Assembly (NCBI RefSeq): GCF_013393325.1
Contig: NZ_QJRC01000097.1
Span: forward strand, 62,001-126,000
Direction of reading: 5' to 3'
Length of the DNA: 64,000 bases
DNA from: Pseudomonas hunanensis
Lineage (GTDB): Bacteria; Pseudomonadota; Gammaproteobacteria; Pseudomonadales; Pseudomonadaceae
Shown piece after piece: positions 24,592 to 32,968 of the stretch (the first letter of the stretch is position 1; each line of letters begins with the position of its first letter). Both the position numbers and the translations under genes were made by a program. The notes under the pieces were generated by a model. The model had not been told where the DNA came from and made no database searches. It saw nothing but the letters and a program-made list of their open reading frames with translations.

Positions 24592-25011
24592 ATGGGCATG
24601 CTCAACGAGTTCAAGGCTTTCGCGGTCAAAGGCAATGTCGTCGACATGGCGGTCGGTATCATCATCGGCGCGGCCTTCGGCAAGATCGTCTCGTCCTTCG
24701 TCGGCGACGTGATCATGCCACCACTGGGCCTGCTGATCGGTGGTGTGGACTTCAGCGACCTGGCCATTACCCTGAAGGCTGCCGAAGGTGACGTACCAGC
24801 GGTGGTGCTGGCGTATGGCAAGTTCATCCAGACCGTGATCGACTTTGTGATCGTGGCCTTTGCCATCTTCATGGGGGTGAAGGCGATCAACAGGCTCAAG
24901 CGTGAGGAAGCCGTGGCGCCGACTACGCCGCCGGTGCCTTCGGCTGAAGAGACACTGCTGACCGAGATTCGCGACTTGCTCAAGACGCAGAATCAGAATC
25001 GCTTGCCGTGA
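24592..25011 (+). CDS. mscL: Large-conductance mechanosensitive channel MscL
   Basis: A 139-residue MscL: N-terminal amphipathic MGMLNEFKAFAVKGNVVDMA, TM1 with the gating glycines (GIIIGAAFGKIVSSFVGD), a short periplasmic loop, TM2 (FIQTVIDFVIVAFAIFMGV) and a charged cytoplasmic C-terminal helix (AEETLLTEIRDLLKTQ). It opens under osmotic downshock. The start at 24592 is preceded by AAGGAAC. A strong hairpin follows the stop. Confidence 0.97.
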   Translation: MGMLNEFKAFAVKGNVVDMAVGIIIGAAFGKIVSSFVGDVIMPPLGLLIGGVDFSDLAITLKAAEGDVPAVVLAYGKFIQTVIDFVIVAFAIFMGVKAINRLKREEAVAPTTPPVPSAEETLLTEIRDLLKTQNQNRLP

Positions 25012-25016
25012 GGTAG

Positions 25017-25041
25017 CAGGGGGCTGCCTTGCAGCCCCCTG
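25017..25041. terminator. Bidirectional terminator between mscL and fpr
   Basis: CAGGGGGCTGC - CTT - GCAGCCCCCTG, a perfect 11-base stem with 3-base loop between convergent genes. Confidence 0.8.
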
Positions 25042-25044
25042 GCC

Positions 25045-25821
25045 TTACCAGTAGTTTTCGACCGCTACCTGCCCTGGCCGCTTGCTCAGGCTCAGTTGCA
25101 GGTCACGCGCTTTCAGCACTTTACGGGTTTCGTCGATCATTTCCGGGTTACCGCACAGCATCACCCGTGAATGCTCTGGCGACAGCGCCAGCCCCGCCGC
25201 CTTCTCCAGTTCACCATTCTCGATCAACGTGGTAATGCGCTGGTTCAACGCCCCTGGGTGTTGTTCACGGGTCACCACCGGAATGAACTGCAACTTGCCC
25301 GCATGCTCCGCCAGGTACTCGCGTTGCTCCAGCCCGGCGATTTCATCTACGTAGGCCAGCTCTTTGGCTTCGCGCACCGAGTACACCAGCTTGATGTTGT
25401 CGAAACGCTCCCAAGCCTCGAAGTCCTGCAGGATCGACATGAACGGCGCAATGCCCGTGCCCGTGGCCAGCAGCCACAGGTCGCGACCACCGACGAAACG
25501 GTCGAGGGTGAGGAAACCGAAAGCCTGACGGTCGATCAGCAAGGTATCGCCCGCACCCAGCCGGCTAAGCTCGCTGGTGAACTCGCCACCGGGTACCACG
25601 ATGGAGAAAAAGTCCAGATGCTCATCATGGGGCGCGCTGACCATTGAATAGGCGCGCCACACCACGCTGCCATCGGCCTTGGTCACGCCAAGGCGGGCGA
25701 ACTGACCGGAACGAAAGCGGAACCCCGCATCGCGCGTAACCCGCAGGCTGAAGAGGTTCGGCGTCAGCGGCTGAACATCGAGCAGGGTCTGGCGGGTGAA
25801 CTTTTCGGCGCTAGCGGTCAT
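25045..25821 (-). CDS. fpr: Ferredoxin--NADP(+) reductase
   Basis: A 258-residue flavodoxin/ferredoxin-NADP reductase. FAD-binding RAYSMVSAP, the NADP-site GTGIAPFMS, CGNPEMIDE and a C-terminal tail ending in an aromatic residue (VENYW). The VExYW ending is the E. coli-type (subclass II) form, distinct from the FinR-controlled FprA of pseudomonads, so this is more likely the second paralogue (FprB). ATG 25821 gives the expected N-terminus. Divergent from ppoR across 210 bases. Confidence 0.93.
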   Translation of the reverse strand: MTASAEKFTRQTLLDVQPLTPNLFSLRVTRDAGFRFRSGQFARLGVTKADGSVVWRAYSMVSAPHDEHLDFFSIVVPGGEFTSELSRLGAGDTLLIDRQAFGFLTLDRFVGGRDLWLLATGTGIAPFMSILQDFEAWERFDNIKLVYSVREAKELAYVDEIAGLEQREYLAEHAGKLQFIPVVTREQHPGALNQRITTLIENGELEKAAGLALSPEHSRVMLCGNPEMIDETRKVLKARDLQLSLSKRPGQVAVENYW

Positions 25822-25965
25822 ATCGGGCTCCAGGGTAGGCGTGTGCACAGTGTCGCTTAAAGTGGCCTGGATAAAAACCACCGCTTTGTAGGGCCTCACC
25901 AGGGGTGATCGTGCCGAACTCGCAGAAAATCCTAAGTGCTATAACAAAAAAATCCCAACACCCAG

Positions 25966-25980
25966 GTAGGACTTTCCTAC
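25966..25980. promoter_or_regulatory. Inverted repeat GTAGGA-CTT-TCCTAC upstream of ppoR
   Basis: A perfect 6+6 inverted repeat with a 3-base centre, 51 bases before the ppoR start and within the fpr/ppoR divergent region. Its size and position fit an operator; the binding protein is unknown. Confidence 0.45.
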
Positions 25981-26031
25981 AATCATCGGGTACCCAAATG
26001 GATTGGATCCTACGCCCCGAGGAATGTCTCG

Positions 26032-26739
26032 ATGCTTCACTGGAAACCCGAGCATCTTCATGCGTTCGTCAGCGAGCGCAACCCGCAGAAGCTGTTCGAC
26101 ATCGCTGTCCATCTGGCCCAAGAGCTGGGCATAGATTACCTTGGGCTCAATATCCGCATCCAGATCGCCACGCAGACACCAAGGCTGTACCTCTACAGCA
26201 ACTACCCAAGTGAGTGGATCGAGCGCTATCAGCGCGACGACTTCTACAAGCAGGACCCAGCAGCGCACATGAGTCACAGTTCGACCACGCCCGTACTGTG
26301 GACTGACGACCTGTACCGAGAAGCCCCTCAATTTCGCGAAGCGGCCTGTCAGCACGGCTTGCGTCACGGCTGGACGCAATCACTGCACGACCTGCAGCAC
26401 AACGAAAGCCAGATCAGCGTGGCCAGGCCTGCCGAAAAGATCGACATCGTCGAGCTTTATGACAAGGCCGGCAGCGTCCAGTGGCTGTGCCATACCCTGC
26501 ATGCCGTGCTTGGCGAACACCACCTGAACGCACTGTGCCCACCTCAACCAAGAATGAGCGAGCGTGAACTGGAAGTGCTGAAATGGTCGGCTGCCGGCAA
26601 GACCGCTGCCGACGTAGCCTGCATCCTGTCGCTTTCGCAAAGCACGGTGAACTTCCACATCCGCAGCGTGATCACCAAGACCAACGCTGCCAACAAGGCT
26701 GGCGCCATCGCCATCGCCGCCCTGCGTGGCTGGATCTGA
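26032..26739 (+). CDS. ppoR: Orphan LuxR-type regulator PpoR
   Basis: A 235-residue LuxR solo. The N-terminal autoinducer-binding domain keeps the acyl-homoserine-lactone pocket pattern: W and Y in SEWIERYQ, D-P in KQDPAAHM, and the Trp in VLWTDD. The C-terminal NarL/FixJ helix-turn-helix has SERELEVLKWSAAGKTAADVA and STVNFHIRSVITK. No luxI gene is nearby. It matches PpoR, reported in KT2440 to affect fitness and surface motility independently of acyl-homoserine lactones, so a plant or host signal, or none, is possible. Confidence 0.9.
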   Translation: MLHWKPEHLHAFVSERNPQKLFDIAVHLAQELGIDYLGLNIRIQIATQTPRLYLYSNYPSEWIERYQRDDFYKQDPAAHMSHSSTTPVLWTDDLYREAPQFREAACQHGLRHGWTQSLHDLQHNESQISVARPAEKIDIVELYDKAGSVQWLCHTLHAVLGEHHLNALCPPQPRMSERELEVLKWSAAGKTAADVACILSLSQSTVNFHIRSVITKTNAANKAGAIAIAALRGWI

Positions 26740-26835
26740 CCTTCACACCTGCGACCTTGGGCAAAGCCCTGTAGAATCGCCCGGCAAAGCCCGGAGCGAA
26801 CCGCAACGGGCAGTTTCGTACCCGAGCCAGACGCC

Positions 26836-27960
26836 ATGCCCCTGTTGACCACCCCCTACGCCGAACTCGACCTGATCCGCCAGCCGGAGCAGGCCAACGA
26901 CCCGCTGCAGGCTTTCGACGCCGCCGACGAGTACCTGCTTGCGCAGTTGCACGAACAGGCCCCTGACGCCAACTGCCGGGTGCTGGTGCTCAATGACAGC
27001 TTCGGCGCCCTGGCCGTCAGCCTGGCGGGCCGCCTGCAGGTGGTCAGCAGCGGTGACTCACATCTGGGGCACCTTGGCCTGGAAAAGAACCTGACGCGCA
27101 ACGGTTTGACGTTCGATAGCGTGCCGTTCGTACCGGCCAGCGAGCACTGGCAAGGCCTCTTCGACCGAGTGCTGGTACGCGTGCCCAAGACCCTGGCCCT
27201 GCTTGAAGAACAACTGATCCGCCTGCAGGGCCACCTGGCGCCTGGCGCGCAGGTGATTGCCGGGGCCATGATCAAGCACCTGCCACGGGCGGCCGGTGAC
27301 CTGATGGAGAAGTACATCGGCCCTGTGCAGGCTTCGCTGGCACAGAAAAAGGCCCGCTTGCTGACCGCAACGGTGGCCGAACGCCCGCTCGCCCGCTCAC
27401 CCTACCCTAGCCGCTACCACCTCGACGCGCCGGTGCTGGAGTTGGTCAACCACGCCAACGTGTTTTGCCGTGAGGGCTTGGATATCGGCACAAGGGCGTT
27501 CCTGCCCCACTTGCCCCGCGACCTGGGCAACGCGCGGGTAGCGGACCTGGGCTGCGGCAACGGCGTGCTGGCGATTGCCAGCGCCCTGGGCAACCCGGAC
27601 GCTGAGTACACCTTGGTCGATGAGTCGTACATGGCCGTGCAATCAGCGCAGGAGAACTGGCGAGCTGCACTGGGCGAACGTGCCGCCAATTTCGTCGCGG
27701 CCGATGGGTTGGCCGGGGTAGAGAAACAATCGCTGGACGTGGTGCTGTGCAACCCGCCGTTCCACCAGCAACAGGTGGTGGGGGACTTCCTTGCCTGGCG
27801 CATGTTCCAGCAGGCGCGAGAAGCGCTGGTGGTGGGTGGGGCGCTGTACATCGTGGGCAACCGCCACCTGGGCTATCACAGCAAGCTGGCGCGGTTGTTC
27901 CGAGGGGTTGAGCAGGTGGCGGCTACGCCCAAGTTCGTCATTCTGAAAGCCCGCAAATAA
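26836..27960 (+). CDS. rlmG: 23S rRNA (guanine-1835-N2)-methyltransferase RlmG
   Basis: A 374-residue tandem methyltransferase-fold protein. The C-terminal half has the SAM site VADLGCGNGVLAIASALGNP and the catalytic NPPF motif (CNPPFHQQQ); the N-terminal half is the degenerate fold typical of RlmG/RsmC. It modifies G1835 (E. coli numbering) in 23S rRNA. Monocistronic by appearance, starting 96 bases after ppoR. Confidence 0.94.
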   Translation: MPLLTTPYAELDLIRQPEQANDPLQAFDAADEYLLAQLHEQAPDANCRVLVLNDSFGALAVSLAGRLQVVSSGDSHLGHLGLEKNLTRNGLTFDSVPFVPASEHWQGLFDRVLVRVPKTLALLEEQLIRLQGHLAPGAQVIAGAMIKHLPRAAGDLMEKYIGPVQASLAQKKARLLTATVAERPLARSPYPSRYHLDAPVLELVNHANVFCREGLDIGTRAFLPHLPRDLGNARVADLGCGNGVLAIASALGNPDAEYTLVDESYMAVQSAQENWRAALGERAANFVAADGLAGVEKQSLDVVLCNPPFHQQQVVGDFLAWRMFQQAREALVVGGALYIVGNRHLGYHSKLARLFRGVEQVAATPKFVILKARK

Positions 27961-27974
27961 GAGCCCGCGCCGCC

Positions 27975-28063
27975 CCTGTGGGAGCCGGCTTGCCCGCGAA
28001 CACCGGCGAAGCCGGTGCCATCTATCGCGATGCCTGCTTCGCGGGCACGCCCGCTCCCACAGG
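27975..28063. repeat. Paired inverted REP elements (BIME-like)
   Basis: CCTGTGGGAGCCGGCTTGCC ... and the inverse copy ending GCCCGCTCCCACAGG flank an ACCGGCGAAGCCGGT core. A head-to-head REP pair of about 89 bases between convergent rlmG and the cio operon. Confidence 0.9.
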
Positions 28064-28077
28064 CGCCCCCGCTGCTC

Positions 28078-28230
28078 TCAATGGGTGGTCAATCCCGCAG
28101 CCCCCATGAACAGCCGCATCACCCATGCCGCCACGCCCAGCGCGGCAACACTCATCGCCCAAATCAGCAGTAGCCAACCCAGCCGCTGCCACAGCGGTTT
28201 CTTGTCTTCCAAGCCATGTTTGCCCGTCAT
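28078..28230 (-). CDS. DUF2474 small membrane protein of the cyanide-insensitive oxidase
   Basis: A 50-residue single-TM protein (MTGKHGLEDKKPLWQRLGW then a hydrophobic helix and VMRLFMGAAGLTTH). DUF2474 proteins follow cioAB/cydAB in many proteobacteria and are thought to be small oxidase subunits like CydX/CbdX. A tandem ATG-ATG pair at 28233/28230 follows AGGAGG; either could be used. It starts ten bases after the cioB stop. Confidence 0.88.
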   Translation of the reverse strand: MTGKHGLEDKKPLWQRLGWLLLIWAMSVAALGVAAWVMRLFMGAAGLTTH

Positions 28231-28242
28231 CATGCGGCCCTC

Positions 28243-29250
28243 CTAGTGATAACCGTCTTCGTGGGTCACCTTGCCGCGGAACACGTAGTAGCTCCAGAAG
28301 GTGTACATCAGGATGAACGGCAGGATGAACAGGGTGCCCACCAGCATGAAACCTTGGCTTTGCGGGGGCGCTGCGGCCTCCCAGATCGAGATCGACGGCG
28401 GGATGATGTTCGGCCACAGGCTGATGCCCAGGCCACTGTAACCCAGGAAGATCAACACCAGGGTGAGCAGGAACGGCGTGTAGTGTGCATTGCGCGCTAC
28501 CGCCTTCAGCAGCCCGTAGAAGGTCACCAGCACCAGCAGCGGCACCGGCATGAACCAGAGCAGGTTTGGCATGCTGAACCAGCGGTCGGCGATTTGCGGG
28601 TAGGCGATGGGGGTCCACAGGCTGACGATACCGATCACCGCCAGCAGCACCAGCGCCAGCGGCCGGGCCATGTCGTGCATCTTCTGTTGCAGCGGCCCTT
28701 CGGTCTTCATGATCAGCCAGGTGCACCCCAACAACGTGTAGGCAACGATCAGCCCCAAACCACAGAACAGACTGAACGGGGTAAGCCAGTCGAGTGTGCC
28801 ACCGGCGAAATGGCGGTCGACCACTTTGAAGCCTTCGAGGAAGGCACCCAACGCCACACCCTGGAAGAAGGTGGCGACCAACGACCCCCAGATGAATGCC
28901 TTGTCCCAGATATGCCGCTTGTCGGCCTTGGCCTTGAAGCGAAACTCGAAGGCCACGCCACGGAAGATCAAACCGATCAACATCAGGATAAGCGGCAGGT
29001 ACAAGGCCTCGAGAACGACCGCGTAAGCCATCGGGAAAGCCCCGAACAGCCCCGCCCCGCCCAGGATCAACCAGGTTTCGTTGCCGTCCCACACTGGCGC
29101 GACAGTGTTCATCATCACATCACGGTCCTGCTCGCCCTTGACGAAGGGGAACAGCATGCCGATGCCCAGGTCGAAACCGTCCATCACCACGTACATCATG
29201 ACGCCGAAAATGATGATCACGGCCCAGATCAGCGGAAGGTCGATACCCAT
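28243..29250 (-). CDS. cioB: Cytochrome bd-type ubiquinol oxidase subunit II (CioB)
   Basis: A 335-residue membrane subunit with 8 TM helices, beginning MGIDLPLIWAVIIIFGVMMY and containing the DGFDLGIGMLFPF and VWDGNETWLILGGAGLFGAFP motifs universal to CydB. Together with CioA it forms the cyanide-insensitive bd oxidase of pseudomonads, reducing O2 to water with quinol. Three bases separate it from cioA. Confidence 0.96.
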   Translation of the reverse strand: MGIDLPLIWAVIIIFGVMMYVVMDGFDLGIGMLFPFVKGEQDRDVMMNTVAPVWDGNETWLILGGAGLFGAFPMAYAVVLEALYLPLILMLIGLIFRGVAFEFRFKAKADKRHIWDKAFIWGSLVATFFQGVALGAFLEGFKVVDRHFAGGTLDWLTPFSLFCGLGLIVAYTLLGCTWLIMKTEGPLQQKMHDMARPLALVLLAVIGIVSLWTPIAYPQIADRWFSMPNLLWFMPVPLLVLVTFYGLLKAVARNAHYTPFLLTLVLIFLGYSGLGISLWPNIIPPSISIWEAAAPPQSQGFMLVGTLFILPFILMYTFWSYYVFRGKVTHEDGYH

Positions 29251-29253
29251 GGC

Positions 29254-30690
29254 TCAGTTCCCCTTGTTCAGGCTGGCAGAGGTGGCCTCTCGGCCATCAT
29301 CGGCGGCGGACAACGGCCGCGCCGGCGTGCGTTTCTGGCCAGGGCCACCCGGTGTGTGCTCGTCACCTTCCCCGGTCTGCGGCCCTTTGCGCACCAGGCG
29401 CATCATGTAGCCAAGGCCGGTGCCGAACAGGGCGAAATACACCACCACGAAGGCCACCAGGGTGAAACCAAGCTGGGCGTAACTGTGGTTGGACACGCCG
29501 TCAGCCGTGCGCATCAGGCCATACACCACCCAAGGTTGGCGGCCGATTTCGGTGGTAAACCAGCCGGCCAGTAGCGCGACCAGCCCAGACGGGCCCATCC
29601 ACAGGGCCACATGCAGGAACGGGCGCGAGCTGTACAGCGTGCCGCGCTTGCGCAACCACAGGCTCCACAGGCCGACGAAGATCATCAGGAAGCCGAGCCC
29701 GACCATGATCCGGAACGACCAGAACACGATGGTCGAGTTAGGCCGATCCTCGGGCGGGAACTCCTTCATCGCCGGCACCTGCTTGTCCAGGCTATGGGTC
29801 AGGATCAGGCTGCCCAGCGCGGGAATCTCGACCTTGAAGCGGGTAGTCTCGGCCTTCATGTCGGGGATGCCGAACAGAATCAGCGGGGTCGGCTCGCCGG
29901 GTACGTTCTCCCAGTGGCCTTCGATCGCGGCAATTTTCACCGGTTGATGCTTGAGCGTGTTGAGGCCATGGAAGTCGCCAATCACCGCCTGGATCGGGGC
30001 GACGATAAGCGCCATCCACATGGCCATCGACAGCATCTTGCGCACGGCCGGGTTGTCACGCCCGCGCAGCAGGTGCCAAGCCGCCGAAGCACCGACGAAG
30101 AACGCGGTGGAAACGAACGCGGCTGTGGCCATGTGCATCAAGCGGTAGGGGAACGAGGGGTTGAACACCACTGCAAACCAGTCCACCGGCACCACCCGGC
30201 CATCGATGATCTCGTGGCCTTGTGGGGTTTGCATCCAGCTGTTGGAGGCAAGGATCCAGAACGTCGAAACCAGTGTGCCGAGCGCCACCATCACCGTGGA
30301 GAAGAAGTGCAGGCCACGGCCGACGCGGTTCCAGCCAAACAGCATGACACCCAGGAAGCCCGCCTCGAGGAAGAACGCAGTGAGAACTTCGTAGGTGAGC
30401 AGCGGGCCGGTGACGGCGCCGGCAAAGTCGGAGAAGCGGCTCCAGTTGGTGCCGAACTGGTAGGCCATGACCAGGCCAGAGACCACGCCCATGCCAAAGT
30501 TGACGGCGAATATCTTCGACCAGAAATGATAGAGATCACGGTAGACCTGATTGTGGGTCCTCAGCCAGAGGCCTTCGAGGACTGCCAGGTAGCTCGCCAA
30601 GCCAATGGTGATGGCCGGGAACAGGATGTGGAACGACACGGTAAAGGCAAACTGCATTCGGGCGAGCTCTAAGGCCTCTATTCCGAACAT
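29254..30690 (-). CDS. cioA: Cytochrome bd-type ubiquinol oxidase subunit I (CioA)
   Basis: A 478-residue quinol oxidase subunit I of the short-Q-loop (CioA) class. It begins MFGIEALELARMQFAFTVSFHILFP with the heme b595 His, and contains GRQPWVVYGLMRTADGVS and the quinol-binding loop WENVPGEPTP. CioAB gives cyanide-resistant respiration. A perfect Anr/FNR box lies 147 bases upstream of the start; in P. aeruginosa cioAB is repressed by Anr under low oxygen, and the distance fits repression or competition with a promoter in the 344-base gap. Confidence 0.96.
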   Translation of the reverse strand: MFGIEALELARMQFAFTVSFHILFPAITIGLASYLAVLEGLWLRTHNQVYRDLYHFWSKIFAVNFGMGVVSGLVMAYQFGTNWSRFSDFAGAVTGPLLTYEVLTAFFLEAGFLGVMLFGWNRVGRGLHFFSTVMVALGTLVSTFWILASNSWMQTPQGHEIIDGRVVPVDWFAVVFNPSFPYRLMHMATAAFVSTAFFVGASAAWHLLRGRDNPAVRKMLSMAMWMALIVAPIQAVIGDFHGLNTLKHQPVKIAAIEGHWENVPGEPTPLILFGIPDMKAETTRFKVEIPALGSLILTHSLDKQVPAMKEFPPEDRPNSTIVFWSFRIMVGLGFLMIFVGLWSLWLRKRGTLYSSRPFLHVALWMGPSGLVALLAGWFTTEIGRQPWVVYGLMRTADGVSNHSYAQLGFTLVAFVVVYFALFGTGLGYMMRLVRKGPQTGEGDEHTPGGPGQKRTPARPLSAADDGREATSASLNKGN

Positions 30691-30836
30691 GGTGCTTCCT
30701 CTTCAGATAATCCGGCGTCCGGGCTTGTGGCCCCAGTCGCCCACTGCCCCCACTGGGTCGAGTACGGCGCGTTGGAATTGTTCTGTTCGATCGCAGGGAT
30801 TTCGGCCCAAGGGCCCGATCGTTACATCTGGAACGA

Positions 30837-30850
30837 TTGATCCAGATCAA
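30837..30850 (-). promoter_or_regulatory. Anr/FNR box, perfect consensus
   Basis: TTGAT-CCAG-ATCAA is an exact match to the Anr/FNR/Dnr consensus TTGAT-N4-ATCAA. It lies in the 344-base region between cioA (minus) and the MFS gene (plus), 147 bases from the cioA start, 185 from the MFS start. No other gene-like signal is seen in this gap. Confidence 0.9.
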
Positions 30851-31034
30851 CGACTGCTAGGAAGCATAGTCCCGAATGGCCTGACGGGCCGTGTGGTTGA
30901 TTGCCGCGTGACCGGTTGCCCCACCCTCTTTCATAAACCGTGGAAAAGTGCCGACCTGGGCAAACAGTAACCGTTTGTTACAAACAGATGATACGCTGCG
31001 CACCCCTCTACTGCGCCGAGGCCCCTGGTTTCCG

Positions 31035-32264
31035 ATGTCCGATTCCGCACCGCAGTTGTTGCGTCACCACCGCCCTTTCCTGGCCTTCTGGCTGGCCCGC
31101 GTGTTCACCGCCAGCGGCTTCCAGATGCTCACCGTGGCCATTGGCTGGCACCTCTACCAGTTGACCGGCAATGTGCTGGACCTGGGCCTGGTCGGTCTGG
31201 TCGAATTCGCCCCACGGGTGTTGTTCATGTTGCACACCGGGCATGTCGCCGACCGCTATGACCGGCGCAAGGTCGCTGCCTTGTGCCAGAGCCTGCAGGG
31301 GCTGATTGCCCTGGCGCTGGCGGTGGGCAGCGCGACCGACAACGTCACCCGCGAACTGATCTTTGCCCTGGCCTTCCTGCTCGGAGCCACGCGCTCGTTC
31401 GAAATGCCGGCAACCCAGGCCTTGTTGCCCAATGTGGTGCCACCTGGGCTGTTCCCGCGGGCGGTGGCGGCTTCGGCGTCGGCCACCCAGTCGGCCACCA
31501 TCGTGGCGCCGGCTGTGGGCGGTTTCCTGTATGCGTTCGGCAGCATCTGGGTGTACGGCCCGACCGTTGCCCTGTACGCCATTGCCTGTGTGCTGACCCT
31601 GAGCCTGCAGGCACGCGGCCAAGTCGCCCAACGTGGGCGCGCCAGCATCGAATCGCTGCTGGCCGGCATCCGCTTCATCCGCAGCCGGCCCGATATCCTC
31701 GGCGCCATCTCGCTGGACCTGTTTGCAGTGTTGCTGGGCGGGGCCACCGCGCTACTGCCGGTGTTCGCCAAGGACATCCTGCTGACCGGCCCGATGGGCC
31801 TTGGCCTGCTACGTTCGGCACCCGCGGTGGGGGCGTTGCTGATGTCGCTGTGGCTGGCACGCTTCCCGTTCGAGCGCAAAGTCGGGCGGACCATGTTCAC
31901 CGCCGTTGGCGTGTTCGGCGTGGCGACCATCGCCTTCGGCCTGTCGACCTCGTTCTGGTTCTCGCTGGCGGTGCTGGTGGTGCTGGGCGCGGCGGACATG
32001 ATCAGCATGGTCATTCGCAGCTCGTTCGTGCAACTGGAGACACCGGATGAAATGCGCGGGCGGGTGAGTGCAGTGAACGGCTTGTTCATCGGTGCCTCGA
32101 ACCAGCTCGGTGAGTTCGAATCGGGGGTGACGGCGCACTGGTTTGGCACAGTGCCGGCGGTGGTGATGGGCGGGGTGGGCACCTTGGTGGTGACCGGGGT
32201 ATGGATAAAGCTGTTCCCGACCCTGGCCAAGCGCGATCAACTGCACAGCAAGCCCACCAACTGA
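31035..32264 (+). CDS. MFS transporter, EntS-like exporter
   Basis: A 409-residue 12-TM major facilitator. N-terminal FLAFWLARVFTASGFQMLTVAIGWHLYQLTG, the motif A variant GHVADRYDRRKVAAL, and a C-terminal VRSSFVQLETPDEMRGRVSAVNGLFIG (spread over residues 325-365) place it with the EntS/DUF894 exporters, proton-driven efflux of siderophores or unknown small molecules. No siderophore genes are near, so the substrate is open. The ATG at 31035 is taken over many upstream codons because it starts at the conserved N-terminus. Confidence 0.87.
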   Translation: MSDSAPQLLRHHRPFLAFWLARVFTASGFQMLTVAIGWHLYQLTGNVLDLGLVGLVEFAPRVLFMLHTGHVADRYDRRKVAALCQSLQGLIALALAVGSATDNVTRELIFALAFLLGATRSFEMPATQALLPNVVPPGLFPRAVAASASATQSATIVAPAVGGFLYAFGSIWVYGPTVALYAIACVLTLSLQARGQVAQRGRASIESLLAGIRFIRSRPDILGAISLDLFAVLLGGATALLPVFAKDILLTGPMGLGLLRSAPAVGALLMSLWLARFPFERKVGRTMFTAVGVFGVATIAFGLSTSFWFSLAVLVVLGAADMISMVIRSSFVQLETPDEMRGRVSAVNGLFIGASNQLGEFESGVTAHWFGTVPAVVMGGVGTLVVTGVWIKLFPTLAKRDQLHSKPTN

Positions 32265-32289
32265 ACGCCGTGGCCCGATCGCAGGCCGC

Positions 32290-32829
32290 TCAGAGCATCA
32301 AGGTCATGCAACGTTCATGGCCGCTGCGGGCCGTGTAGCCATCGCCACTGTCCATCCAGCCGGTGGCGCGGTACAAACCCAACGCCGCATGGTTGTCGCG
32401 GTCCACTGACAATTGCAGGCATTCGACATCCGGCCACATCGCGCGCACCACTGCCGGCAAGGCCTGCATGCACCCACGGCCCAAGCCACGCCCCTGCAAG
32501 CGTTTGTCGACCTGCAAGGCCGTTATCATCGCCGCACCAGGCTTGGCCCAGGCGGGTAGAAATGCCCCGCACTGAAGCAACAGCAACCCCTGCGGCACGC
32601 TGTCGAGCACAATCACCAGTGCACGCCGTTGATCGCTTTTGCAGTTGAGCAGCAGATACAACGCACTGGCCACATCACCGGCATGGCGTTGCTGCGCTGG
32701 GTGCAGCTGGATATCGAGCAATTGGGCGCGCTGGGCCTGGTTCAGGTCACGGTAGTCAATCAACTGCACAGCGCTGCTCCCACGAGGCCGCATGCCGCGC
32801 GGCGCAGAATCGGCAGTATATCGCGACAT
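32290..32829 (-). CDS. GNAT family N-acetyltransferase
   Basis: A 179-residue GCN5-related acetyltransferase. The acetyl-CoA loop is LQGRGLGRGC (motif A, Q/R-x-x-G-x-G) and the later strand-helix YRATGWMDSGDGY is the usual C-terminal motif. Acceptor substrate unknown. The first ATG at 32829 gives a basic N-terminal tail; a second in-frame ATG 12 codons later is possible. It stands alone and is convergent with the MFS gene. Confidence 0.82.
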   Translation of the reverse strand: MSRYTADSAPRGMRPRGSSAVQLIDYRDLNQAQRAQLLDIQLHPAQQRHAGDVASALYLLLNCKSDQRRALVIVLDSVPQGLLLLQCGAFLPAWAKPGAAMITALQVDKRLQGRGLGRGCMQALPAVVRAMWPDVECLQLSVDRDNHAALGLYRATGWMDSGDGYTARSGHERCMTLML

Positions 32830-32968
32830 TGATTACCGCTCACCGAGCATGCTGGTATGATGCGCGGCTTTTTTCCTCCCCACACAAAACCACGGCAACC
32901 GGTACGGTCTGTGCTTTGCTGATGGGGTCGATACATTCATGGCGCCGGGGGCGCCTTGGGGAGCGGGC

